Shown piece by piece: positions 1 to 17,999 of a DNA stretch of 64,000 nt (its first letter is position 1; every line of letters starts with the position of its first letter). This DNA is from Tubiluchus corallicola. Its lineage: Eukaryota; Priapulida; Priapulimorpha; Priapulimorphida; Tubiluchidae. The DNA lies in assembly GCA_030141605.1 (NCBI GenBank), contig JAQGDQ010000094.1, positions 308,001 to 372,000 on the forward strand. Reading direction: 5' to 3'. A program made the position numbers and the translations under genes. The notes under the pieces were generated by a model. That model saw only the letters and a program-made list of their open reading frames with translations. It had not been told where the DNA came from and did no database searches.

Positions 1-686
1 TGTACTTTTTACTGAAATCTTCACTGCTCAATGTATAGCTTTTGTATATTCCTTACGTATGTTCTAGGCATACGTATTACTTCTTCCTAACCATGCTAGC
101 AAATTCTAAAGCCCTGCAGCAATTAACCAAAGCTGTAGTGACCTTGTACTTCTTCAGCCTAAAATGAGTGTCTTTTTGATGTTGCCTTGTTTGTGTGACT
201 TAGTTGCCACAGCTATTGTCTTATGATGTCGTCTTTTAATACAATACATTTACTAGTTATTCTCTGCTTTGGCATTATAACAAGTTCCCCAAAAAACTCT
301 GGTGGTTTTATTTTAGTATAGTTATGACATTGAATATAAAAAAAACTTTCATCAGCTATCATTTTTAACAATTAATGTCTTTGTAACAAATAAATGTACC
401 TTAAAAATAATGTGACAGCTTCACGTTTTAACTTTGGACCTAGTTTAGTGTTGCTGTGGGAAATACGCAGAACTTTAATTCTACATAAAATTCTTTCTTG
501 CTCTTCTATTTGTTGCATTGTATAATATCTCTTTTTCTAACACAGTTCTTCTAATTTCATCTATAACTAAGCAGTCTTAATCTTGCCTATATAATACAGC
601 TGCTTTACACTTTCATGTTGCTAACATTGTTTTCTGTGTGCCCTTGTTGCTTGCATGCCTTTCCACATTTGTGCATCCCCATCTAG
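1..686. other. Left flank, no exon recognised
   Basis: AT-rich sequence upstream of the first recognisable RIM-like exon. The first exon at 687 starts in the middle of a codon, so this stretch is most likely intron. I see no other coding segment, RNA gene or repeat in it. Confidence 0.4.
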
Positions 687-7804
<7,118 letters not shown>

Positions 7805-9600
7805 GATGATTTCCTATTGTTGTGTCCTAGACACAAGTTGGAAAAAATTTGCTTTGAAATACATGATGACTGCTCAAAAGACCAAGTTTGTAGCTAGCAA
7901 TGGATAATGTCACTTTCTCTTAGAGTATCTGAATGAAATCATACAGAAGCTGCCACATGGCGGCCTCATATGCGCGATTTTTGAGTGGCTGAATCTGACA
8001 TTTTGAACCATATAATATGTTATACAATTACAAAACGCAGTTCTATTTGTTACCGTATGGTGGGGTTACGTTATCAACTTTCACGATTTTTCTCAAGGCT
8101 CTGCCAATCTGATCAACTTAATTAATTGTTGACATTTACGCACTATGCAATAAATAGTAAAATAGTAATAACAGAGATTTCCTGGCTATCTTGATCCTAA
8201 AGCGAATTTTTGATTTCAGTTAGACTTTTTTTCAATCCAGACAGGGAGTAGGCATAATAAAGTAAAAAAGATATATATATCTATCTATCTATATATATAT
8301 CTACAATTATCCCTAAGCAAATGTACGCATTATAAAAGCTTACCCAACACCTTGTACAAGGTACATAAATAGTAGTTGTGATCATATCACAGTTAGTCTC
8401 ATCACTGCACTGTGTCCTCGCTATGTTTACATGTATATCTTGTACGTATAACAGGGATTACAACAAAAATTATTAATTTTATACAAATACTATTTTCATA
8501 AACTGCCAAAAGAGAAATAATTGCAAAACATTTAGTTTAAAAAACTGGTTTTCTTGAAAGCTTTACTTATATGCATATATGCAAAAGCATCATGTATTCG
8601 TGATTTTTATAAAAAAATTCAAATCTAGAAAAACCAGAAATTAACTGATAATCATATAATCAGTAACCAGACAAGAAGTACCAGCAAAACTTTTATAACT
8701 GTTTAATAAAAATGTAGCTACTTAGTGCACTAAATAAAAAACTATACCAGTAAATGAGAAAAAATCATTTTAACCTGGCTCAATTGTACAATAAATATTT
8801 TGTAAATAAATAAATTACGTAGTAATTAATATTGGTCTTGTATTTGTTATGATAAATTGAATTTTTTAAAACTGCATCAACTGTTATTCATAGTGTAATC
8901 ACATTTAAAGTTGCAATGTTGTTAAAATAACCGTACACTAGCCTAATATTCTTAGCACCCAGCTGTCTGCTTGTTTATGTGATGTAGTTATATTGACGGA
9001 ACGTTTAGTTTTCTATCTTTTTATAAACTAAAAAGCTAATGCATAGACACTGGTAAAAGTAACTATATTACTTAGTAATAAGAAATCTCACACTATGTTT
9101 GACATAAGTATCAACTATTATCCCTGGGTTTGTAGAAAAGTCACAGTATTGCAATAATTGCAAGTACTAAAATGCGTTTATTACTTTAACATTGTTGTTA
9201 TTTTTTCTGCGTGATTATAAGTATCTAATGCTGATTTAAACTCTGGTTAAATATTTTGTTTTATCCTTGCTATATCACCCGTCGATAATTAAAACCTTTA
9301 TAATATTATAATAATAATAATAATCGTTCACTAACTGCATTTAATAATAATTTAAAGTAATAAAAATACGTACTGCAAAATACGCAGATCATGCGCGCAA
9401 GATTTAATAAAATTTTACAAGATGACCCGCCACTAACTAGTGTTTAACTAACGGACCAGTTGATCGACTGGTTAACTGGTGCTAGCTTTTAATCAAAAGC
9501 AAATAAAAAATGTCTTCCTTTAGTGAGTTTAAACAGTAGATGAACTCCGATGTCAAACACAGGAAACTCATTAATATCCTGAATTCCCGTAGCAAAATGT
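7805..9600. other. RIM-like 3' UTR and intergenic DNA
   Basis: A polyadenylation signal AATAAA at 8149-8154 lies about 345 bases after the RIM-like stop. A short TATC/TA tract is at 8266-8301. I see no gene in the rest. Confidence 0.45.
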
Positions 9601-9790
9601 AAGATTGTTATAACTCATTGTTTGAGGCACAATAACAATCCAATAAACGCACGAAAGCATATTAAGTCAGACAATCTGAAACACTTTTCACCCTCTGGGA
9701 TTGGAACCCAAGACCTTCTGCTTATCAGATAATAAAGTATAGCACAATTAATAAGCGTCATCAAAAGTAAGCTTGATTTAAACTTGGAGC
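9600..9790 (-). repeat. tRNA-like SINE fragment
   Basis: On the minus strand, CTGATAAGCAGAAGGTCTTG is followed by GGTTCCAATCCCAGAGGGTG (around 9690-9735). This has the layout of an anticodon arm followed by a TpsiC arm with a B box. The A box side is poor, so it is not a functional tRNA. A SINE head or tRNA pseudogene is the best reading. Confidence 0.45.
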
Positions 9791-10788
9791 AGCACTGCTA
9801 TTAATGCCGAATAATGCTCATTTAGCTATTCCACGTCACAAAGCTAGATAAAAATTGTCTGCCCTTAGAATCCTCAATACTGCAAGCTGTTTCTGTTTAC
9901 CAGAACAGCTTAATAAACAAGTTGGTATGTCCTGCTTGACTTCATTCAGGGTTTTATTTACGTAAACAATTTCTCGCTTGATTTACCCTGGCGGCGGGAA
10001 TTGAAACATTATACCGTCAGCTGTCACATTTGTGAGGTCAGAAAAATACTTCGTGGGCGAACGTGTAATATTGACGTTCCTCGTAGGAGGTGCTAAGGTT
10101 GTGGATGTTGAAACTGCTTTTTCATTATTCTAAATTCATTATTTAACAATGCAGAATTATGTAATGAAAAACGCTGCTCTGTGTAACAAATCACAAAGTT
10201 AGTCATTATGCAAAAAAATTTGCGTCATTTTGTAACAATCATGTAACCACAGGAAATTCAAACTAGAAATTCATAGTAATTAATCATCACCAAAATTTGG
10301 CTCTGTATGCCTTAAACTATAACACCCCATCTAATGATACAGTTCGTAGTTCAACGAAATTGCGTAAGCAAGTCTTTAACTATATGTTCTTTAAATCAGT
10401 AACAAAATAGATGTCATGTCTACATATATAGCAGAGAATAATATCGACGAGATTCATTGTTTTTTGGTCAAAAATGTAGCAGCAATGTATTCTCTTATGC
10501 AAACGTGTATCAGTTGATTCAAAAACCTCGTGAGATTAGAACAGGAAGTGGCGTTGTTGCAGGTAATTTGTTGTCAATGTTGTCAATTTATGAGTGAATT
10601 TGTACATGAAAATGGCAGTTTAGAACTTGTTAATGTCATAAATGTTTAGAAAGTTTAGTTTTGTAAATATTGGTAGCGTGTGGTCCTGATAACCGGCAAA
10701 CGTTGTAGCTCGCACTATTTTCTTCTGAATCAGGTGATTTTTTTTCAATCTACTGGTGTATATGCTCCCCTAAACAATGTTTGAATTA

Positions 10789-11020
10789 TTAAGATATGAT
10801 AAAAAGAAAATTATATAATAATATAACTACTGATTTAGGCAAATTGCGTCTAACTCTGTATATAATACATATAGTTTTGGAGATTTTGCTTTCGATGAAT
10901 CTAAGATGTTCTTGCCAAGTTAGGTGTTCATCTATGATGATGCCTAAGAACTCTGTGTGTTTTACTTTATTTATTGGAACTTCATCGATTTTTACTGTAA
11001 GAATACTAGAGATCCCACCC
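10789..11020 (-). mobile_element. Non-LTR retrotransposon fragment, RT thumb
   Basis: Minus-strand frame contains TEFLGIIIDEHLTWQEHL and a following helix (KISKTICIIYRVRRNLP), typical of the region after the RT palm in CR1/Jockey-like elements. It is a fragment with no start. It faces the plus-strand fragment at 11671. Confidence 0.78.
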
Positions 11021-11175
11021 ACACTACACCTCCAACACCATAACGCAACAGAGCACCACACCACCCTCACCAATGCCCACCACCCACGACACACTACACT
11101 CACCACGCTACTCTAACACCATCCCACCACACCATCCACAGAACAACACTCACATCACACCATCCACAGCACCAT
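11018..11175. repeat. CAC/CCA-rich low-complexity tract
   Basis: About 155 bases with almost no G on the plus strand, built from ACC, CAC and CCA steps. It sits at the edge of the retrotransposon nest. Confidence 0.7.
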
Positions 11176-11404
11176 CTTGCAAACAATCGTCGGTATTTCC
11201 GTCCATAGACGGGTTGGCACTTTTGCTCGCAGAGTCATACTTGTTCAGTTTCTGAATTCTGAAGATTTATTACTTCTTTTCGTTAACGCCTCTAATAAAG
11301 ATTTTGCCGTCGTTTGTCCAAACACTCTTAACACGTCTTTGCTTGCCGTATTACAGAATTCTCGGTAATGATTGAGTTTATTCACTTATCAATATCCTCT
11401 AGCA

Positions 11405-11545
11405 GGCTACTTGGGTGATCTATATTTCCATCTGGATAATCCTTCAGATCCAGACGCATTTAGATTTAATAACGTCAATAATGCAATGGGACCAGTACAA
11501 CACGTGCACGCCGTGACGGCCAAATTTTGGACCCGGTTTTAACAC
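11405..11545 (+). mobile_element. Non-LTR retrotransposon endonuclease fragment
   Basis: Plus-strand frame reads GDLYFHLDNPSDPDAF and then a QHVHAVT block, matching the late part of the AP-endonuclease domain (usually GDFNFH...D) of CR1/Jockey-like elements. It ends in a stop near 11540. Confidence 0.6.
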
Positions 11546-11670
11546 GAGGTGCCAGTTCTCGGTACAAACAAACCTAGTGCTGTGACGAGTGTTTGATAAC
11601 CGTTCAATACTTTGCCTAACCCAGCTTTGAATAAAAGACGACACGATATAGGAAATACACAACTCTAATT

Positions 11671-12385
11671 TTGCCCCATTATTTATATGCCTGCATACTA
11701 TACCAAAAAGTGAAAAGAGAATCATACATCAAGTTAAATGTACTTCAAAACTACGCTTTACGATTAGTTAATGGCCATTCTTTGAAATCATCTCACAATA
11801 CAAGTAAATATTCTGCCACCTCTTTAAGAAACTCCATGAAAATCCCGATACTAGAAGCCCACAGAGATTATCAAACTCTCCTGTTTCTCTGTAAATATAT
11901 CAACAATATTAATGCTCCCTTTGAAAACAATAAGCTCCCACTTCTTAAAAACCCCAGTATGAATAACAGAACACTAAATTTAAGAAACATCAGAACGAAC
12001 AACCAATATGGAAAGTATTCCATTACTAAACAAGCTATACAACTTTGGAATTCATTACCGACATCACTAAAACACAGCAGCTCTTTAACAATATTCAAGT
12101 TTAAATTAAAAAAACATTTAATGACACGTTTTGAATATCCGACATACGAACACGATGACACCTACTCAAATCATAATTTCATTTTTCCCAGACCGTACTA
12201 AACTAGTTTATATTTTATTTTTTGAAATTCTAGTTGCACTTATAGTTTAGCTTGCACCAGACGCATTTGCCCAGAACAGTGTATGTTTAATTTCATATGA
12301 ACTAACACTGATTGTCTGTCTTGTATTATGATGGTCAATGTTTTAAAATGGCAAATAAAGATTTTACTACTACTACTACTACACA
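11671..12385 (+). mobile_element. Non-LTR retrotransposon 3' end
   Basis: A 176-residue open frame (11671-12201) has the usual C-terminal block after the RT (LQNYALRLVNG, then QLWNSLPTSLKHSSSL and a final lysine-rich helix). The 3' UTR ends with AATAAAGATTTTAC and then a TAC repeat at about 12359-12382, which marks the element's 3' end. Confidence 0.85.
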
Positions 12386-12429
12386 AGTTTTAACTATGAG
12401 GCATTCAAGACTGATTTCTTAAACGTCAA

Positions 12430-14530
12430 TGTTATGCAAATGTCAAATTACGACTGCAGCACTGTGATTTCTTGCTACAACGAATCACTAACCTCTCTTA
12501 TGCATGTTCCTATGAAAACCAGAATTGTGACTGTTTACAGAATTGCAAAGTCTGATTACTATTCTGGTTTATTACTACTTAAAATAACAAGACCATATAT
12601 GATGAAAAGCCTTGTAATGATCTCCCGCCTATAAATGATCTAAAAAAGTTTGATAAATATTTTGGGCAATTCTGTATTAGTAAAATTGAGTTAAATCGTT
12701 ATGATATAGAAACCATTCCAGTAGATAACCAAACTAGGCGAACGTCTTTCATGTGTAATAATGACAGGCCAAATTTTTTTCATATCAGTAACAAACGAAG
12801 GCTTAACTAAGTAGTCCTTGCTTCACCCGTAACAGGTTAACTACTTTAATCAAGACATCCAAGTCGACATATTACAAAAAGAAACTTGAAATATATGAAC
12901 ATGATATAAAGAAAACCTGGGACGTCATGAAGGAACTACTAAATAAACAAACATGTAATTCTGCAATAAGGATTAAGAATAACAATAAACTTATTTCAAA
13001 CAACCATGCTGTCTGTAAACCAAACAACTGTCTGTAAAAACTAATGAACACCATTGAAAATAATTTTGTTACAGCTGGAACCTTCTGCGACCTCTCTAAA
13101 GCATTTGATACGGTCAACCACATAATATTAGTTAATAAATTATCTCATTATGGCTTTATGAGGGTCGCGATGGACTGGCTCCAAAATTACCTAAGTAATC
13201 GTACACAACGTGTCAAGTGCAACAAATCCTTCTCTGGCCAGGGAATAGCTATTTGTGGAGTACGACAAGGGTCAATCCTGGGACCCCTCTTACATGGACA
13301 ACATACACAACATCCAACACAATATGAAAATCACATAATTTGCAGACGACACGACCATCTTCTTAGACTTTGATAATTTTTCTGTAATAATATGAATACT
13401 GCTTTGGGTAACCTATCTAAATGGTTCAAAGCTAATTAATGCTAATAAACTTTCTCTTAATGCAGATAAAACTAAATGTGTCATGTTTCGCTCTAGAAAC
13501 AAACCATTTCCCCAAATTCCGACCTTCTAATGATCGATGGTTACCCTATTGAACAAATTAAACAAATAAAATCTTTACGCACAATGTTACATGAAAATCT
13601 AGACTGGAACCCTCACATTAATAAGATTATCCTCAAAATAGCCAAGAATTTCTCATACAAGTCTTTTTCAAACACATTTAAGAACTTTATATCATTCTTT
13701 AGTCATACCATATTTAAGCTATCCCTGTATTTTATGGGGCCCGACCTATCCATCTAACCTAGATTCTCTCCGTGCTCTTCGATTTTTCATGGCTTACCTA
13801 AATTCGCGCCTATTTTGAATTGGCACCTCAAAGATTTCAAACAAATAACCATTGACGACTTAATTATTCATGCATAAAACTCGCTATAAATCTCTGCCAT
13901 TTGTTTTCGTTAATCCTGTTAATGCTATTCAAAAACATTACAATACTAGAATTAACGAGTATCAAATTGTCCAGTTTAGGACTAATGTTGCGAAACATTT
14001 CATCTCATTTATTGGTCCTACCATGTGGAGCAAAATACCTGCAAATATTAAGTCTATTTCGTCGTTACCAAGATTCAAAAAAAGTTTGAAAACTTCATTC
14101 CTAAATTCATATTAAAGATTAAGCTTGTGCAGTATGTGACGCATGTTCAGATTCATGGTAAGCGACAGACTGGCCCATAGTGTACTTCTGTTCATAAATG
14201 TAGTTATATTTTTGCGATGTCCTAATAGCAATTTCATATTCATTCTTATCATTTCACTAACCTAATCCTACTAATTCCCATCTCCCGCACTCTCTACTAT
14301 CATTCCATCATTTTTTACCTTCCTTTTTGCACCCTAACACCAGCACTATTAATTGCATTATAGTCACACAAGTAATGCTTCTGACTATAATGCAAACAAC
14401 AATTTATATAGATATCATGCCATGTCAATTTTATTATGAAATTAATGTAACTATATATACCATGTTATCATAATGTATTTTGCTATGTTGTATTGTTGTT
14501 TGGTGTTTTCGTATTAAAAAAACATTAAAT
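12430..14530 (+). mobile_element. Decayed non-LTR retrotransposon (RT and C-terminus)
   Basis: Plus-strand pieces in three frames: FCDLSKAFDTVNHI, WLQNYLSNRTQRV and CGVRQGSILGPLL (13044-13300), a frame change, then FADDTTIFLDF (about 13340), NADKTKCVMF, a thumb piece (13530-13757) and a C-terminal piece WSKIPANIKSISSLPRFK (13870-14115). Frameshifts and stops show it is inactive. An A-rich stretch near 14513-14530 may be the 3' end. Confidence 0.85.
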
Positions 14531-14899
14531 AATGTAATCGTGGCCATTAGCACTTCTAAATTCTCTTCTTGACATGCTAGACCAGTATCACCGTCATTGA
14601 CCAGCACTGGCCGTCATTGTAAAAAATTCGCTGTCCTCTGGTTGGTTTTCAAACCAATGCAAGGTGCAGTTATATGGCCACTTCTCACAATTATCAATTT
14701 TCAACCAGAAATAAAAAATTATAGACAGTTTCAAATCTTTCTTTTTTATAAAAACTAATAGAGTGAGACATTGTCAAACAAATAATTTATAACGGATGCA
14801 AATGACTCATTGAAATATTGCAGTCTGCTTATTATGAGTATTTCAGTGCTGAAACTGCGTTATTCAAACAGATGTGTTGATAGCCATAGCAAGTCGCGA

Positions 14900-16290
14900 A
14901 GTAACACTACCTGTGATGTCGGACCTGTCCACGGCCTTTGACACTAGATGACGATATTTTGCTAAAGAGGCTTCAATACAGACATGGTTTTCAGGGGTAG
15001 TACTGCCTTGGTTTCAATGTTACTTAAATGGTAGCGCACAGAAAGTTAGTCTGAACAATTGTGAATCTCAGTCCTTTTAAGTTGGGACTTACTAAGTCAG
15101 AAACAAAGCCCCCTTGTTTTTACACTATATACGGCACCAATGGGAGAAGTAACTAAAACTCTGGGAGCAAAATTTCATACTTATGCAGATGGCAATACTC
15201 TCTACATATCTTTCAAATCGAATGTAGCAAATAAAGAAAATCTACCAGTTACACAAATGGAAAAATGTATGTTAAAAATCAGAAACTGGATGTCGGCAAT
15301 TTTTTTAAAACTAAATGAGGACAAAACAAAATTCATGTTTATTAGAAAAAACATTAGTTAGAAAAAATATCGTGCTTCACTCTAAAATTCTCACGGAGTT
15401 AGTGTCGAGTGCTACCTCATCGCGCAATCTATTCTGCACCATGTATAATCAGATAAATGAATTATGCAAATCTACGTTTTTATATCTGCGTAACGTAGAT
15501 CTATCAGACACCATTTATCGACCGAAGCCAGCAAAATTCTTGTTAAGCCTTACCTTTCCTCTAGGCTGGACTTTTGCAACAATCACTTATATGGTCTCCC
15601 CGCTTACCAATTTTAAAAATTCCAAACCGTCCAAAATTCATCAGCTATAACCATTGTTAGATAACGTAAATACAACAATATCCCCACACGCTTCTGCAGC
15701 TCCACTTCTTTCATGTTAAATGTAGGGTTGATTTTAAAAGTATACTCCCCACATTTAAAGTCCTTAGTTGCCTAGCACCAAGCTACCTATCAGAGTTTTT
15801 AAAGCTTTACCAACCGGTGCGCACTTTAAGATCAACTTAAATACAACTGTTATCCATCCTTAGGATCCAATTAATTACTTTCGGTGACCTAGCCTTTCAT
15901 GCAGCAGCGGCAAAATTATTGAGCAGACTCCCAGACTTAATATACCAAGAAGCAAATATTTCCGTACAAGCCATCAAAACAAGGCTTTTCCGATAACTTT
16001 TTGACATAAGCAACGTTTTTAAATCTTTAAGAACATTTGATCTTTGCTGATTGTAATTTTGTCTGTAATTTTTACTGGCTATAATTTTGGAGGCTACTGC
16101 TCCTAAAAACTGTTTTAATGCAATATTGTCATAGTACAGCAAATATGCGATTTTATTGATTAATTTGTGTGCTTTTTACTATTTTACATAATTATAAGCT
16201 GTAAAGTACTATACTCCATTTTAACATGCTTTAGCACTATAAAATAATACCGAGTAAATTATTATAATTATTATTATTATTTATTTTATA
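14900..16290 (+). mobile_element. Strongly decayed non-LTR retrotransposon
   Basis: An RT piece (15140-15361) contains FHTYADGNTLYISF, in which the second aspartate of the catalytic box has become glycine, followed by KLNEDKTKFMFI. A C-terminal trace is at 15895-15997 (AKLLSRLPDLIYQ...AIKTRLFR). An ATT-rich run at 16258-16285 may be the tail. Multiple stops are present. Confidence 0.75.
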
Positions 16291-16648
16291 TGTAAATAAG
16301 GCGATTAAACTCCTTCCAAAGCTCTCTGAAAGCTTACCAGTTCAGTATAACAAATTTATTCATCGAAGATATAATGCAATATTCGTACCTGTATTGTTTT
16401 CTAGTAGGCATTTCATGAGATTCTTTACATTTTCAAGTATATTAAGAATTAAGACCCCAATTAACGGTTAATCTAAATAAAGATTATATAGTGTAGCGGT
16501 AACAGGTACGTATATTATACTCGTTAATTCATAATAGCAAATCGGCGACGTCAATCTACAACGAATAAATTCTATAAAAACTGTTATGTGCAAGTTGCAG
16601 CTTTGACAATGATATTGCCAATTTAAATCTTCCAGACATTTAAATTTT

Positions 16649-17989
16649 TCACTTATTCACTTGGGACGCCATCAGCTGTACTTTTACGGTAATCTTCTTG
16701 TTTCTGATGAAACCATTGCGTGGATTCATCAAGTGCCGATACTTAATCACTTCCATCTCTGCCCACTCTGCTGGACATTGGTCCATCGTCAAGACTCGTT
16801 TGATGCTTTTTTCTGGGTCAGTGTTTACCAGTTCGATAATGGAACCCTTGTGTATGACGTAATCATGGAACTTGCTTCCGGCGACAAGCGGATGAAGAGT
16901 AACTCTTGTCTCGTAGTCCCACTCGGAAGTGCCCAACCATACAGTCCAGTTTACTTCTAACTGCCACTGAGTCTGTGCAACAACAGAATGCGCACACAAG
17001 TTGTACCTCAATACATTTGACTGTATTGAGGTTTTTAAGTTATTCTTGCTTTGACTATAGACCAGAATTCCTCCAGAACAGCCAAATTTTCGTCGATTCA
17101 TGGGGAATATGGAGTCGGAAGGTGACGACAAGTTTCCTGATTTCATGTTGTGGACATTTTCAATTTCATCAGTCTTCAGTAAACCTGACCGAACAGGTCC
17201 AACTTTGAAGCTTTCTATGTCCATAAGTGGAAACCGAATTGCCTGTAAGACGCTACCTAGCTGATTCCGTTTGTTCACCGGAGATGAGGTCAGTTGCTTC
17301 CTGCGGCATACAGTTTCTGCCCACTGATTGACAGCGCAAAATATGTCAATTTCCGCGACTCCGGCACATGCTCGACTGACTGTCGTTAAGACATTTTCAA
17401 TTGATAACCTGTCGAATGACTGGGAGAAGAAGATTTTCTCTGGATTAGCTATTGCAATGTCAACCAATCTTTCTCTCAGAGATGGTTCTATGTGTTGGTG
17501 AGATATTCCATCGTAGAGGTTCTTTGCATTGCTGGTATTCAAGTGGGTCCTCATGTAATTTAGCACGTGCTGCTCCAAACCTTCCATTTTGTACCGTCTC
17601 GCGATCAGTACCAAGTCAACGGCTGTGTCATCATCTATTTCAAGAATATCAGTATAGACAAATTTTAACATCCTCCTAAAGACATCATGTCGCTCGTCAG
17701 GAACTCGTATCACATCCTGGTGTTTCCCACATCCTTTGAAAAACTCTCGAAAAACAGGACTTCGCAGGGATATAACAAATCTGCTAGCCAGTAGCTTGGC
17801 TTCCTCAGGTCCAACAAGAAAATCAACATCCATCAGGATATTTTCTTTATAGACGTACTTAAACCATTCATTCCAGTCCATGTCTGTGTCATTCATTGAT
17901 CTTTCACTACTAGTCTCCTCGGGTGACGATGATGGCGCCTCCTTTAATGCTCTTTTACACCAAGAAGCACGGGATTTTCTTGCTGGCAT
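16649..17989 (-). CDS. BTB-BACK domain protein (BTBD1/2/3/6-like N-terminal half)
   Basis: Uninterrupted 446-residue gene in one exon, ATG at 17987-17989 and TGA at 16649-16651. Residues 1-38 are a basic, Ser-rich leader. A BTB/POZ domain (about 45-150) has the pattern DVDFLVG, SPVFREFF, PDERHDVFRRMLKFVYTD. A BACK domain (about 155-265) includes VNQWAETVCRR and SPVNKRNQLGSVLQAIRFP, very close to the BTBD1/2/3/6 family. Such proteins bind cullin-3 through BTB and recruit substrates for ubiquitination. In that family the C-terminus is a PHR domain; residues 285-446 here do not show clear PHR motifs and end with GFIRNKKITVKVQL, which faintly recalls the last strand of a MATH domain. No introns are needed. 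A possible minus-strand polyadenylation signal is at 16355-16360. BTB and BACK calls are firm; the C-terminal identity is open. Confidence 0.88.
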   Translation of the reverse strand: MPARKSRASWCKRALKEAPSSSPEETSSERSMNDTDMDWNEWFKYVYKENILMDVDFLVGPEEAKLLASRFVISLRSPVFREFFKGCGKHQDVIRVPDERHDVFRRMLKFVYTDILEIDDDTAVDLVLIARRYKMEGLEQHVLNYMRTHLNTSNAKNLYDGISHQHIEPSLRERLVDIAIANPEKIFFSQSFDRLSIENVLTTVSRACAGVAEIDIFCAVNQWAETVCRRKQLTSSPVNKRNQLGSVLQAIRFPLMDIESFKVGPVRSGLLKTDEIENVHNMKSGNLSSPSDSIFPMNRRKFGCSGGILVYSQSKNNLKTSIQSNVLRYNLCAHSVVAQTQWQLEVNWTVWLGTSEWDYETRVTLHPLVAGSKFHDYVIHKGSIIELVNTDPEKSIKRVLTMDQCPAEWAEMEVIKYRHLMNPRNGFIRNKKITVKVQLMASQVNK

Positions 17990-17999
17990 TATTTTTCTG

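Noticed and set aside
9440-9490. Palindrome ACCAGTTGATCGACTGGT
   Set aside because: Short, with a nearby direct echo (TTAACTGGT); too weak to assign a function or element.
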